Below, in pieces: positions 8,266 to 17,142 of a stretch of 64,000 nt of DNA (positions within the stretch are counted from its first letter, which is position 1; each line of letters starts with the position of its first letter). The stretch is from Streptomyces hokutonensis (GTDB lineage Bacteria; Actinomycetota; Actinomycetes; Streptomycetales; Streptomycetaceae): positions 62,001 to 126,000 of the forward strand of contig NZ_BARG01000054.1 in NCBI RefSeq assembly GCF_000376565.1, read 5' to 3'. Below the pieces are notes generated by a model. That model did no database searches and was not told the DNA's origin. It saw only the letters and a list, made by a program, of their open reading frames with translations. The translations under genes and the position numbers were made by a program.

Positions 8266-8925
8266 ATGGAGACGACGAGTCGGGTAGGCGCGCAGGCGCC
8301 GGCCGCGGAGGGCGGACAGCAGGTCCCCTCCGCCCGGCGCACGGTCGACGGCTACCTGCTGGCGCCCTTCCCGTGGTACGGCCTCGACGAGGCCTTCACG
8401 GGGCCGCGCTGGCTGATGCAGGTGGGCATGGCGGCGGACGGTGCCGTCGAGCACGGTTCGATCGGGCACGGCGACGAGCCCTCCGTACGCAACGAAGGCA
8501 CGGAGGACAAGGAGAAGTTCGCGGTGGTCGTCACCGTCGCGGGCAACCCCGCGCGGCGCACGGCCGACGGCACGGGCCTCCTGGAGGCCACCTCGGTGTC
8601 CTCGGCGGCCTGGCTCGCCGGGGTCGGACTGCTCTCCTTCACCTGGCCCGGCCAGATGGACCACACCCTGCGCGACGACTGGCTGGAGCAGCAGACCGAG
8701 ACGGCCTGGGTCCTGGCCGACGACCTCGCCGGCGACGACTGGTCGACCCTGTCCCTGCCCGTGGACGGCGTCCCGACGCCCTTCCACTACCGCGAGTCCG
8801 AGTTCGGCTGGGTACTGGCCGGGTCGACCCAGGCGGGGGTCCACGTCGGGGCGTACGGCAGGGGCATGAGCGCGTATGGACTCGGCTTCGCCGCGATCAA
8901 GGACATCGCTGCCTACGCCCAGTAG
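8266..8925 (+). CDS. Conserved actinobacterial protein of unknown function
   Basis: This 219-residue soluble protein has no domain I can name. It is Trp-rich (APFPWYGLDEAFTGPRWLMQVG; SFTWPGQMDHTLRDDWLEQQ) and mixed alpha/beta, without signal peptide, membrane span or catalytic motif. ATG 8266 is chosen for its GAGGAGG site; an in-frame upstream GTG lacks one. It ends in a perfect terminator. Its position between tatB and mrp suggests a core role, but the sequence gives no function. Confidence 0.75.
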   Translation: METTSRVGAQAPAAEGGQQVPSARRTVDGYLLAPFPWYGLDEAFTGPRWLMQVGMAADGAVEHGSIGHGDEPSVRNEGTEDKEKFAVVVTVAGNPARRTADGTGLLEATSVSSAAWLAGVGLLSFTWPGQMDHTLRDDWLEQQTETAWVLADDLAGDDWSTLSLPVDGVPTPFHYRESEFGWVLAGSTQAGVHVGAYGRGMSAYGLGFAAIKDIAAYAQ

Positions 8926-8928
8926 TTG

Positions 8929-8978
8929 CTACGACGATGGGGGCGCCGTCCGGTGAGACGGCGCCCCCATCGTCGTAG
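8929..8978. terminator. Very strong bidirectional terminator
   Basis: A perfect 22-bp stem (8929-8950 with 8957-8978) closes a 6-nt loop, CGGTGA. It lies between converging genes. There is no long U tract, which is common for actinobacterial terminators. Confidence 0.85.
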
Positions 8979-8986
8979 GAAGAGCT

Positions 8987-10120
8987 CTAGAACTTGTTCT
9001 TGGGCGTGATCCCCAGCGACAGTCCCGAAAGGCCTCGCTGCCGTCCCCCGAGCTTGCCCGCGATCGCTCGCAGCGCGGCGCCCGCCGGGGAGTCCGGGTC
9101 GCTCAACACCACCGGCTTGCCCTCGTCGCCGCCCTCGCGGAGGCGGACGTCGATCGGGATGGAGCCGAGGACGGGGACCGAGGCGCCGGTCGTGCGGGTG
9201 AGGCCGTCCGCGACGGACTGGCCGCCGCCCGTGCCGAAGACGTCGACCATCTCGCCGCAGTGCGGGCAGGGCAGGCCCGCCATGTTCTCGACGACGCCGA
9301 CGATCTTCTGGTGGGTCTGTACGGCGATGGAGCCGGCCCGCTCGGCGACCTCGGCCGCTGCCTGCTGAGGGGTCGTCACGACGAGGATCTCGGCGTTCGG
9401 GACGAGCTGGGCGACGGAGATCGCGATGTCGCCCGTGCCCGGCGGGAGGTCGAGGAGGAGGACGTCCAGATCGCCCCAGTACACGTCCGCCAGGAACTGC
9501 TGGAGTGCGCGGTGGAGCATCGGGCCGCGCCACACGACCGGGGCGTTGCCCGGGGTGAACATGCCGATGGAGATGACCTTCACGCCGTGCGCCGACGGCG
9601 GCATGATCATGTTCTCGACCTGGGTGGGAGTGCCGTCGGCGCCCAGCATGCGCGGCACGGAGTGGCCGTAGATGTCGGCGTCGACGACCCCGACCTTCAG
9701 GCCGTCGGCCGCCATCGCCGCCGCGAGGTTCACCGTCACCGAGGACTTGCCGACGCCGCCCTTGCCGGAGGCGACCGCGTAGACGCGGGTGAGGGAGCCG
9801 GGCTTGGCGAAGGGGACCTCGCGCTCGGCCGTGCCACCGCGCAGGGCGGTCGCGAGTTCCTTGCGCTGCTCGTCGCTCATGACGTCCAGCGTCACGTCGA
9901 CGCGGGTGACGCCGTCGACCCCGGAGACCGCATCGGTCACGCGTTGCGTGATCGTCTCCCTCATCGGGCAGCCGGAGACCGTCAGGTACACGGTGACCGC
10001 GACCGCTCCGTCCGCACCGATCTCCACCGACTTGACCATCCCCAGTTCGGTGATGGGTCGGTTGATCTCGGGGTCGTTCACCGTCGACAGCGCTTCGCGC
10101 ACCGCGTCTTCCGTAGCCAT
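8987..10120 (-). CDS. mrp: Mrp/ApbC family Fe-S cluster carrier P-loop ATPase
   Basis: This 377-residue protein has an N-terminal MIP18/DUF59 domain (1-95) with Cys51 in SGCPM. The ParA/MinD-type ATPase follows, with the deviant Walker A GKGGVGKSS (119-127) and DLPPGTGD. Cys285 and Cys288 in the CPHC motif bind the bridging Fe-S cluster in this family. It moves Fe-S clusters to target proteins in the cytoplasm. ATG is at 10120. It is transcribed convergently to the unknown gene at 8266. The locus position matches Rv1229c. Confidence 0.95.
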   Translation of the reverse strand: MATEDAVREALSTVNDPEINRPITELGMVKSVEIGADGAVAVTVYLTVSGCPMRETITQRVTDAVSGVDGVTRVDVTLDVMSDEQRKELATALRGGTAEREVPFAKPGSLTRVYAVASGKGGVGKSSVTVNLAAAMAADGLKVGVVDADIYGHSVPRMLGADGTPTQVENMIMPPSAHGVKVISIGMFTPGNAPVVWRGPMLHRALQQFLADVYWGDLDVLLLDLPPGTGDIAISVAQLVPNAEILVVTTPQQAAAEVAERAGSIAVQTHQKIVGVVENMAGLPCPHCGEMVDVFGTGGGQSVADGLTRTTGASVPVLGSIPIDVRLREGGDEGKPVVLSDPDSPAGAALRAIAGKLGGRQRGLSGLSLGITPKNKF

Positions 10121-10162
10121 GTGTCGATGGTACGGCGCCGACCGGTCCCTTCGGCCAGCCCC

Positions 10163-10747
10163 TCAGCGGTCGTCTGCGTCACGCACGGAAGACCGTTCTG
10201 CCGGGAATACGACATGCCCGTCGTGCCGTACGTCCAGCTCCTTCACCAGGTCCTGCAGCTCGGAGCGGATCCAGTCCCGGGTCGCCACCTCGCCGAGGCC
10301 GATGCGCAGGGCGGCGATCTCGCGGGTGAGGTACTCGGTGTCGGCGATCGACCGCTCGTTCTGCTTGCGGTCCTGTTCGAGGTTGACCCGGTCGCGGTCG
10401 TCCTGCCGGTTCTGCGCGAGCAGGATCAGCGGGGCGGCGTAGGAGGCCTGGAGCGACAGCATCAGGGTGAGGAAGATGAACGGGTAGTTGTCGAAGCGGA
10501 CATCGCGCGGGGCGAAGATGTTCCACAGCACCCACACGATGATGACGATCGTCATCCAGACGATGAACCGGCCGGTGCCCAGGAAGCGGGCGATCCGTTC
10601 CGACAGCCGTCCGAAGGCCTCCGGGTCGTACTCGGGCAGCAGCCGGCGCCGGGGCGGGCGCGGCTGGTCGAGCCGGGGCCGCGACCGGGTGGTGGCGGTC
10701 GCGCCCGCCGGTGTCCGCTCACGCGTGGTCTCGCGCTCAGGAGTCAT
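10163..10747 (-). CDS. DUF1003 membrane protein
   Basis: This protein has 194 residues. The basic N-terminus (1-45) is followed by two close membrane spans (FIVWMTIVIIVWVLWNIF; YPFIFLTLMLSLQASYAAPLILL) and a conserved QNRQDDRDRVNLEQDR segment that opens a cytoplasmic coiled coil. This is the DUF1003 pattern; function unknown. Its start overlaps the 3' end of the MgtE-N/CBS gene by 11 nt, so the two form an operon and may work together, with corA nearby. Confidence 0.9.
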   Translation of the reverse strand: MTPERETTRERTPAGATATTRSRPRLDQPRPPRRRLLPEYDPEAFGRLSERIARFLGTGRFIVWMTIVIIVWVLWNIFAPRDVRFDNYPFIFLTLMLSLQASYAAPLILLAQNRQDDRDRVNLEQDRKQNERSIADTEYLTREIAALRIGLGEVATRDWIRSELQDLVKELDVRHDGHVVFPAERSSVRDADDR

Positions 10748-12038
10748 GAGCCGCCACCTCCTCTGTCTCTGCCTCGTCCTCGTCCAGGTGGAATTCCGTC
10801 TCCCGCCAGTCCTGCGGCAGCATGTGGTCCAGTACGTCGTCCACGGTCACCGCGCCCAGCAGCGACCCGGTCTCGTCGACCACGGGCGCCGCGACCATGT
10901 CGTACGTCGCGAAGAACCCGGCGATGAGCTGCAACGAGGCGTCCGGGTCCAGGGGTTGGAGGTCGCCGTCGATGATCGCGCTGACCAGGGTGTACGGCGG
11001 GTCGCGCAGCAGCCGCTGGAAGTGGACCGTGCCGAGGTACTTGCCGGTCGGGGTGTCGTCGGGCGGGCGGCAGACGTAGACCTGGGCGGCGAGGGCCGGT
11101 GACAGGTCGGCGTTGCGGACCCGGGCGAGCGCGTCGGCGACGGTCGCGTCCGGTCGTAGAACGATCGGCTCGGTCGTCATGAGGCCGCCCGCGGTGTGCT
11201 CCTCGTACGACATCAGGCGGCGTACGTCGGCGGCTTCGGAGGGCTCCATCAGGTTCAGCAGCCGCTCCTGGTCCTCCTCCGGCAGCTCGCCGAGCAGGTC
11301 GGCCGCGTCGTCCGGGTCCATCGCCTCCAGGACGTCCGCCGCGCGCTCCTCCTTCAGCTTGCCGAGGATCTCGATCTGGTCGTCCTCCGGGAGCTCTTCG
11401 AGGACGTCGGCGAGGCGGTCGTCGTCGAGGGCGGCGGCGACCTCGGCCCGGCGCTTGGGGGAGAGGTGGTGCAGGACGTTGGCGAGGTCGGCGGGGCGCA
11501 GCTGCTCGAAGGTGGCCAGGAGGCTCTCCGCGCCCTGTCCCTGCTCCTCAAGGGAGAAACCGGTGACGGCGGACCACTCCACGGTCAGCGTCTCGCCCTT
11601 GGCCCTTCTGAAGGCTCCGCCGGTCCTGCCCTTGCGGACGAAGATCCGGTCGATCTCCCAGTCCCGGCGGGCCGGCAGCTGCTGCACCGCCAGGTCGAGG
11701 ACGGTGACCTCCTCGCCGGTCTCCACGAGGGTGACGCGCCGGTCGAGGAGTTCGCCGAACACCAGCCGCTCGGTGGGCCGTTGCTCGAAGCGGCGGACGT
11801 TGAGCACGCCGGTGGTGACGACCTGGCCGGACTCGATGCCGGTGACCCGGGTCATGGGGAGGAAGATGCGGCGCCGGGTGGACAGTTCGACGACCAGGCC
11901 GAGCAGGCGCGGGGGCCGCTGGCCGACGCGCAGCATGACGACGAGGTCGCGGACGCGGCCCACCTGGTCGCCGTTGGGATCGAAGACGGCGACACCGGAG
12001 AGGTGCGAGACGAAGACCCTGGGGGCGCTCCCTGCCAT
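10737..12038 (-). CDS. MgtE N-domain / CBS protein without transport domain
   Basis: This protein has 433 residues. The first part is PRC-barrel-like (VFDPNGDQVGRVRDLVV). The MgtE intracellular N domain is at about 175-285 (LANVLHHLSPKRRAEVAAAL; DDAADLLGELPEEDQ), followed by paired CBS domains to about 410. In MgtE channels these domains sense Mg2+ and gate the pore. Here the pore-forming spans are absent, so it cannot transport by itself. A regulatory role with the overlapping DUF1003 protein or with CorA is inference. ATG 12038 has GGGAGGTG. A longer frame exists but lacks a ribosome site. Confidence 0.88.
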   Translation of the reverse strand: MAGSAPRVFVSHLSGVAVFDPNGDQVGRVRDLVVMLRVGQRPPRLLGLVVELSTRRRIFLPMTRVTGIESGQVVTTGVLNVRRFEQRPTERLVFGELLDRRVTLVETGEEVTVLDLAVQQLPARRDWEIDRIFVRKGRTGGAFRRAKGETLTVEWSAVTGFSLEEQGQGAESLLATFEQLRPADLANVLHHLSPKRRAEVAAALDDDRLADVLEELPEDDQIEILGKLKEERAADVLEAMDPDDAADLLGELPEEDQERLLNLMEPSEAADVRRLMSYEEHTAGGLMTTEPIVLRPDATVADALARVRNADLSPALAAQVYVCRPPDDTPTGKYLGTVHFQRLLRDPPYTLVSAIIDGDLQPLDPDASLQLIAGFFATYDMVAAPVVDETGSLLGAVTVDDVLDHMLPQDWRETEFHLDEDEAETEEVAAHDS

Positions 12039-12229
12039 GGCTGCACCTCCCTTTCTTTTCCTGGTTTCCCGATGTTCCGATTTGCCCGCTCGGACGGGCT
12101 TCAGGCTAGCCCGTCCGTATGCGATCCGCGCAGGTGGGCGGTCCGGACGGACTGGCTCCGACGGCGCCCGGCGACCCCGGTACGCTGCCGTACGCCATCG
12201 CCCCCCGCCGCACGAAAGGCCCTCCACCT

Positions 12230-12946
12230 GTGACTGCGATTCCCCAGGTCCGAAACCGTCGTGCGGTGCTGCTCGGCGCGGTCTGCGTGCTGGCTCTGGC
12301 GGGCTGCAGCGAGGATCCGGACGCGGGGACCAACGGGGTCGGCAAGCTGGCCGCCGACAAGATCCAGTCGAAGTCGGTGACGGCCGCGGGCGCCGCCGAC
12401 GCGGTACGGCTGTCGGGGACCGTCGTCACCAGCGGGCGGACGTACAAGCTCGACATGCGGCTGAAGTCCGACGGCGGCAGCGGCTCGGTCACCTCGAAGG
12501 GGTCGACGTTCGGGCTGCTGCGGGTCGGCGAGCAGCTGTATCTGAAGGCCGACGCGGACTTCTGGAACAGCAACGGTGACTCGGGCGTCGGCGACTCGCT
12601 GCACGGCAAGTACGTGAAGGTGCCGCAGGACGACCCCTCGTACAAGAAGTTCAGTGGTTTCACGGACAAGGACGTCCTCCTCTCCAGTCTGCTGACCCTG
12701 CACGGCTCACTCGCGACGGACGGACACCACGACCAGAACGGCGTCCGTACGATCCGCATCACCGGCGACGACGGCTCCGGCGGCACCCTCGACGTGTCGC
12801 TCGAGGGCAAGCCGTATCCGCTCCGGCTGGTCCGCGCGGGCGGTGCGGGCACCCTGACCTTCTCGGACTGGGGCAAGAGCTTCGCCGTGACGGAACCCGC
12901 GGACGACGACACTGTCGACTACGGCAAGCAACTGCCGTCTTCCTAG
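12230..12946 (+). CDS. Lipoprotein (LppX/LprG-like fold possible)
   Basis: This 238-residue protein has an N-terminal Arg-containing signal peptide and lipobox LALAGC, so it is lipid-anchored outside the membrane. The body reads as a beta-rich domain (SKSVTAAGAADAVRLSGTV; KLDMRLKSDGGSGSVTSKG; GEQLYLKADADFW). This pattern resembles LppX/LprG-type lipoproteins, although residue evidence is thin. The start GTG 12230 places the signal peptide at the N-terminus. It is divergent from the MgtE-N gene and convergent with the next gene, with only 6 nt between stops. Confidence 0.82.
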   Translation: MTAIPQVRNRRAVLLGAVCVLALAGCSEDPDAGTNGVGKLAADKIQSKSVTAAGAADAVRLSGTVVTSGRTYKLDMRLKSDGGSGSVTSKGSTFGLLRVGEQLYLKADADFWNSNGDSGVGDSLHGKYVKVPQDDPSYKKFSGFTDKDVLLSSLLTLHGSLATDGHHDQNGVRTIRITGDDGSGGTLDVSLEGKPYPLRLVRAGGAGTLTFSDWGKSFAVTEPADDDTVDYGKQLPSS

Positions 12947-12952
12947 CGGTGG

Positions 12953-13468
12953 TTACCGCTGTTTGCGTTTCTTCAGCAGCAGGCGCGGCAGCGCGGCCGG
13001 AGCCGGCTGACGGGTCGTCGCGGGAGAGGGCAGCGGAGGTTCCGCCAGCGATCCCTCCGGCAACTCGCCCGTGGCACCCGTCGGTTCGAGCCGCAGCACC
13101 CGGCACTCGCGCGCCCAGCGCTCCGTCATCGCCTCGCCGTCGGGCGCGTTGAGCCGCTTGCCCTTCAGCTCGCCGACGGCCGCGGTCCAGGCCTCCGAGC
13201 CCGGCGCCAGTTCCACGACCTTCGCCGTCCATACGACCAGCCGGCCGCCCTTGTCCTTGCTGCGGACCGTGACCTCGGCCGCGCCGCCGTCGACGAGCCC
13301 CGGCAGCGGCTGCTCGCCCGGACCGTCGCCGACCAGACAGGCCGCGCCCTCGTGCCAGACGTGCCACAGGGCACGGGCCGGTACGCCCGGACCGTTGACC
13401 CAGACGAGGCCGGACTTCTTCGTGGCCTCCTCGACGAGGGCCTGGTCGAGCAGCTCGCTGCTAGTCAT
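12953..13468 (-). CDS. Conserved hypothetical protein, possible split-barrel domain
   Basis: This protein has 171 residues. Positions 1-120 look like one beta-rich domain (SGLVWVNGP; RALWHVWHEGAACLVGDG; GRLVVWTAKVVEL; ARECRVLRL), reminiscent of flavin-type split barrels. No FMN-contact motif is certain. The C-terminus is Pro-rich and ends in a basic LLKKRKQR. ATG 13468 has a weak GGATAGG site. It lies 23 nt upstream of corA on the same strand in reading direction after corA, so it is probably co-transcribed with it. Confidence 0.7.
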   Translation of the reverse strand: MTSSELLDQALVEEATKKSGLVWVNGPGVPARALWHVWHEGAACLVGDGPGEQPLPGLVDGGAAEVTVRSKDKGGRLVVWTAKVVELAPGSEAWTAAVGELKGKRLNAPDGEAMTERWARECRVLRLEPTGATGELPEGSLAEPPLPSPATTRQPAPAALPRLLLKKRKQR

Positions 13469-13491
13469 GGCGCCCAGCCTATCCAGGCCGC

Positions 13492-14610
13492 TCACAGCCA
13501 GCCGTTGCGCTTCAGCGTGCGGTGGATCGCCAGACAGACCGTCACCGTGAAGGCGAGCACCACCGGATACCCGTACCGCGCGTGCAGTTCGGGCATGTGC
13601 TCGAAGTTCATGCCGTACACGCCCGTCACCATCGTCGGTACGGCGATGATCGCGGCCCACGCGGTGATCTTCCGCATGTCCTCGTTCTGGGCGACGGAGG
13701 CCTGCGCGAGGTTGGCCTGGAGGATCGAGTTCAGCAGCTCGTCGAAGCCGATGACCTGCTCCTGGACCCGGGCGAGGTGGTCGGCGACATCGCGGAAGTA
13801 CTTCTGGATGTCGGGGTCGATCAGCCGCATCGGCCGCTCGCTCAGCAGCTGCATGGGACGCAGCAGCGGCGACACCGCGCGCTTGAACTCCAGTACCTCG
13901 CGCTTGAGTTGGTAGATCCGCGCCGAGTCGACACCGCGCGAGACCCCGCCCTTGCGGCCCGGCGTGAACACCTCGGTCTCGACCTCGTCGATGTCGTCCT
14001 GCACCGCGTCCGCGACCGCGACATAGCCGTCCACGACATGGTCGGCGATCGCGTGCAGCACCGCCGAGGGACCGCGCGCGAGCAGCTCGGGGTCGTCCTG
14101 CAGCCGGTGCCGCAGCGCCCGCAGCGAGCCCTGGCCGCCGTGCCGGACGGTGATGAAGAAGTCCCGGCCGGTGAAGCACATGACCTCGCCGGTCTCCACC
14201 ACCTCGCTGTTTGCGGTGAGTTGGTCGTGCTCGACGTAGTGGATGGTCTTGAAGACGGTGAACAGGGAGTCGTCGTAGCGCTCCAGCTTGGGCCGCTGGT
14301 GGGCCTGCACGGCGTCCTCGACGGCGAGCGGGTGGAGTCCGAACTCCCCGGCGATACCGGCGAATTCGGCCTCGGTCGGCTCGTGCAGCCCGATCCACAC
14401 GAAGCCGCCGTCACGGCGCACCTGGCGCATCGCCTCGTGCGGGGTGAGCGGCTTGCCGGTGTCCACACGGGCTCCGTCGCGGTAGACGGCGCAGTCGACG
14501 ACGGCCGACGGGGTGCCGGGGTCACGCGTGGTGTCGTACGCGCCGCCGTCCTTGCGCAGGGCGGGGCGGGACGGGCGGACCACGGCACGCAGGTCGCGGA
14601 TCATCGACAT
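13492..14610 (-). CDS. corA: CorA family Mg2+/Co2+ channel
   Basis: This 372-residue protein has a cytoplasmic alpha/beta domain (GFVWIGLHEPTEAEF; HPLAVEDAVQAHQRPKLERY), a long helix bundle, two C-terminal spans, and the selectivity motif YGMNFEHMPEL between them. It imports divalent metal as a pentamer. ATG 14610 has GAAGGAG; the frame extends 5' without a site. A second ATG 6 nt further in cannot be excluded. The MgtE-N/CBS protein nearby may be a sensing partner. Confidence 0.94.
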   Translation of the reverse strand: MSMIRDLRAVVRPSRPALRKDGGAYDTTRDPGTPSAVVDCAVYRDGARVDTGKPLTPHEAMRQVRRDGGFVWIGLHEPTEAEFAGIAGEFGLHPLAVEDAVQAHQRPKLERYDDSLFTVFKTIHYVEHDQLTANSEVVETGEVMCFTGRDFFITVRHGGQGSLRALRHRLQDDPELLARGPSAVLHAIADHVVDGYVAVADAVQDDIDEVETEVFTPGRKGGVSRGVDSARIYQLKREVLEFKRAVSPLLRPMQLLSERPMRLIDPDIQKYFRDVADHLARVQEQVIGFDELLNSILQANLAQASVAQNEDMRKITAWAAIIAVPTMVTGVYGMNFEHMPELHARYGYPVVLAFTVTVCLAIHRTLKRNGWL

Positions 14611-15101
14611 GGCGGGCTCCTTCGCGACGAGCAACGAAAGGCGCCAACGACGGTTGGAACTGCCCGGAATGGGGACGTCCTGTGTGCGGATGTTTGGCAC
14701 GTCCACAAAGCGGGGAGCACCGCACCGTCGCGGTGGCGAGTTTCGCTACTGATACAGGCACTGACTTCGGCAAGACAGATCGAACAGATCAGGCAGATCA
14801 GGAAAAGGAAACGAAGTGCTCTTCCGCGACAGTGAAGAAGTGCGAGCGGCGGCAGCCGGCTGGAGGGGCTAGAGCCAGAGCGACGACATCAGCGGCCGGA
14901 AGAGCGGGTGGTACTGCCAGGTCGACTTCGGTCCATTGCAGCCCCACCTCCTCCGGCCGGTCCCCCGTGGGGGAGTCTCAACGGCGTCGGACTTGAACGC
15001 GACGCTTCTGCGTGCTGCCCGAACGACCGGCCCAGACTATCAGCAGGCCGAAGTGTCAAGGCGCTGCTTTGCCCGGTACTGACGAGTTCTATGCTCCCCG
15101 C
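14611..15101. other. 491-bp gap between divergent genes; possible interrupted small ORF
   Basis: This is the control region between corA and the SUFU gene. It includes the near-repeats CAGATCGAACAGATCAGGCAG at about 14777-14797. A frame begins at GTG 14816 behind AAAAGGAAACGAA, reads MLFRDSEEVRAAAAGWRG, stops at TAG 14870-14872, and then stays open for 69 more codons to TGA 15080-15082. This may be an 18-residue leader peptide, an amber-interrupted gene, or chance openness at high GC. No other gene is visible. Confidence 0.4.
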
Positions 15102-15698
15102 ATGGTTGATGTTCTTGCTCTGGTCGAGGCACGGTTGCGCACCGCGCTGGGCGAACCGGACGCGCGCGCGGCGGTCACCTTCCTGGGCACGGACCGCGTC
15201 GAGGTACTCCGTTTCCAGGACACCGGCCAGGAGGGCGGCATCGTCCGCTACGCCACGCTCGGCATGTCCGCACAGCCCATGAGCGACCCCACGGCGATGC
15301 TCGCCGACCCGGTCTCCGGCCCCCGCGCCGAGCTGGTCCTGTCCGTGCGCGGCGGCCTCGCCGACACCGACAAGGTGCTCCGCCCGCTCGCCGTACTCGC
15401 CGCGTCCCCGCAGGTCGAGGGCGTGGTCGTGGCCCCCGGCGCCTCGCTCGACGTGGGCGAGCCGCTGTGGCCCGGCGCCCCCTTCACCTCGGTGCTGGTC
15501 GCCGAACCGGGCGGCCTGGTCGAGGACCTGGACCTCGACGCGCCCCTCGACCCGGTCCGCTTCCTCCCGCTGCTCCCCATGACCCCGAACGAGGCCGCCT
15601 GGAAACGCGTCCACGGCGCCCAGGCCCTCCAGGAGCGCTGGCTGACGAACGGGACGGACCTCCGGGATCCGTCCCGCAAGTCCGTCCCGCTGGACTGA
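15102..15698 (+). CDS. Suppressor-of-fused (SUFU) domain protein
   Basis: This 198-residue protein matches the bacterial SUFU domain pattern: FQDTGQEGGIVRYATLGMSAQPM; AELVLSVRGG; LRPLAVLAASPQVEGVVVAPG; FTSVLVAEPGGLVEDL; FLPLLPMTPNEAAWKRVHGAQAL. Bacterial SUFU proteins are often linked to immunity or toxin-repeat loci, but here the gene stands alone. ATG 15102 is used; the longer frame has no site. The last 20 residues are charged and poorly conserved. Confidence 0.85.
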   Translation: MVDVLALVEARLRTALGEPDARAAVTFLGTDRVEVLRFQDTGQEGGIVRYATLGMSAQPMSDPTAMLADPVSGPRAELVLSVRGGLADTDKVLRPLAVLAASPQVEGVVVAPGASLDVGEPLWPGAPFTSVLVAEPGGLVEDLDLDAPLDPVRFLPLLPMTPNEAAWKRVHGAQALQERWLTNGTDLRDPSRKSVPLD

Positions 15699-15752
15699 CC
15701 TCTTGAGCGACCGCGTGAGTGACCGATCTCACCAACGCCCGGCCGGAATCCG

Positions 15753-16994
15753 TCAGTTGGCGAACACCGCGACACCGTCCTCCGCCGCGTGCCTCGGCTC
15801 CAGCTCCTCCGCCTCGTGCGTGAGCGCGGTCCGCCGTACGACGACCACCAGCGCGCCCAGCGCCGCGGTGACGGCCGCGACCACGAACGGGATGTGGATG
15901 TTGCTCCAGCCCTCGATCTTCGGTGCGAAGAACGGCGCGGCGGCCGCGGCGAACCAGCGGACGAAGTTGTAGCCCGCGCTCGCCACCGGGCGCGGCGCGT
16001 CCGAGACCTCGAGGGCCAGCTCGGTGTAGACGGTGTTGTTCACGCCGATGAAGGCGCCGGACAGGATCGTGCAGACGATGGCCGTGGTGTGGCTGCCGTA
16101 GCCGAGGACGAGCACGTCGACGGCGAGCAGCACCAGCGAACCGCCGAGCACCTTGAGCGAGCCGAAGCGGGACTGCAGGCGCGGGGCGACGAAGACCGAG
16201 AAGACGGCGAGCAGCACACCCCAGGCGAAGAACACGGCACCCGACTTGTAGGGGGTCATGTTCAGCACGAACGGGGTGAAGGCCAGCACGGTGAAGAACG
16301 TGTAGTTGTAGAAGAAGGACGAGATCGCGGCGGAGGCCAGACCCCCGTGGCCGAGCGCCTTGAGCGGGTCCAGCAGCGAGGTCTTGCGGGCGGGCTTCGG
16401 CTGTTCCTTCAGAAACACCGTGATGCACAGGAAGCCGATCGCCATCAGGAACGCGGTGCCGAAGAAGGGGTAGCGCCAGCTCTGGTTGCCCAGCAGGGCG
16501 CCGACCAGCGGGCCGCAGGCCATGCCGAGGCCGAGGGCGGACTCGTAGAGCAGGATCGCGGCGGCGCTGCCGCCGGCCGCCGCGCCGACGATCACCGCGA
16601 GGGCCGTCGAGACGAAGAGCGCGTTGCCGAGGCCCCAGCCGGCCCGGAAGCCGACGAGTTCGCCGACCGAACCCGAGGTGCCGGCGAGACCGGCGAAGAC
16701 CACGACGAGGGCGAGGCCGAGCAGCAGGGTCTTCTTGCCGCCGATGCGGCTGGAGACGAAGCCGGTCACCAGCATCGCGACGGCGGTGATCAGGAAGTAC
16801 GAGGTGAAGAGCAGGGAGACCTGGCCGGCGGTGGCGTCCAGGCCCTTGGCTATCGACGGCAGGATCGGGTCGACGAGCCCGATGCCCATGAAGGCGACGA
16901 CCGAGGCGCCGGCCGTCGCCCATACGGCCTTCGGCTGGCGCAGCAGGCTGCCGGTGCCGGCTCCCTCGTCGAAGGGGTCGTCCGTCCCGTCCAT
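15753..16994 (-). CDS. MFS transporter, probable drug/metabolite exporter
   Basis: This 413-residue protein has 12 predicted spans. The MFS loop 2-3 motif appears as GFVSSRIGGKKTLLLG, and the first span is FMGIGLVDPILPSIAKGL (DHA1-like). The substrate cannot be read from sequence. Residues 1-20 are acidic and cytoplasmic. ATG 16994 sits behind TTGGGAGGAAGC. The upstream region is unusually AT-rich and carries a good promoter plus a 10-bp palindrome, so the gene is probably regulated, though no regulator gene is adjacent. Confidence 0.92.
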   Translation of the reverse strand: MDGTDDPFDEGAGTGSLLRQPKAVWATAGASVVAFMGIGLVDPILPSIAKGLDATAGQVSLLFTSYFLITAVAMLVTGFVSSRIGGKKTLLLGLALVVVFAGLAGTSGSVGELVGFRAGWGLGNALFVSTALAVIVGAAAGGSAAAILLYESALGLGMACGPLVGALLGNQSWRYPFFGTAFLMAIGFLCITVFLKEQPKPARKTSLLDPLKALGHGGLASAAISSFFYNYTFFTVLAFTPFVLNMTPYKSGAVFFAWGVLLAVFSVFVAPRLQSRFGSLKVLGGSLVLLAVDVLVLGYGSHTTAIVCTILSGAFIGVNNTVYTELALEVSDAPRPVASAGYNFVRWFAAAAAPFFAPKIEGWSNIHIPFVVAAVTAALGALVVVVRRTALTHEAEELEPRHAAEDGVAVFAN

Positions 16995-17023
16995 GCTTCC
17001 TCCCAAGTAGTTGGTGTATGCAC

Positions 17024-17062
17024 ATAGTAAGTTAGACAAGGTAATAAATGCAAGATGCATCT
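17024..17062 (-). promoter_or_regulatory. Promoter of the MFS gene with adjacent palindrome
   Basis: On the minus strand, TTGCAT (17053-17048) and TACTAT (17029-17024) are separated by 18 bp. Transcription would begin near 17017, 23 nt before the start codon. AGATGCATCT (17053-17062) is a perfect palindrome touching the -35 and could be an operator. Confidence 0.6.
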
Positions 17063-17142
17063 AGTTTCGTTCGGTGAGTGGCCCCGTCCGGACGGGTGAT
17101 CGTCCTTGACGTGCGGGTGCGAGGGTAGGACCGTGGGGCCCT

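Noticed and set aside
14870..14872. In-frame TAG read as an amino acid such as pyrrolysine
   Set aside because: No recoding gene is seen, and Streptomyces is not known to decode TAG. Leader peptide or broken gene is simpler.
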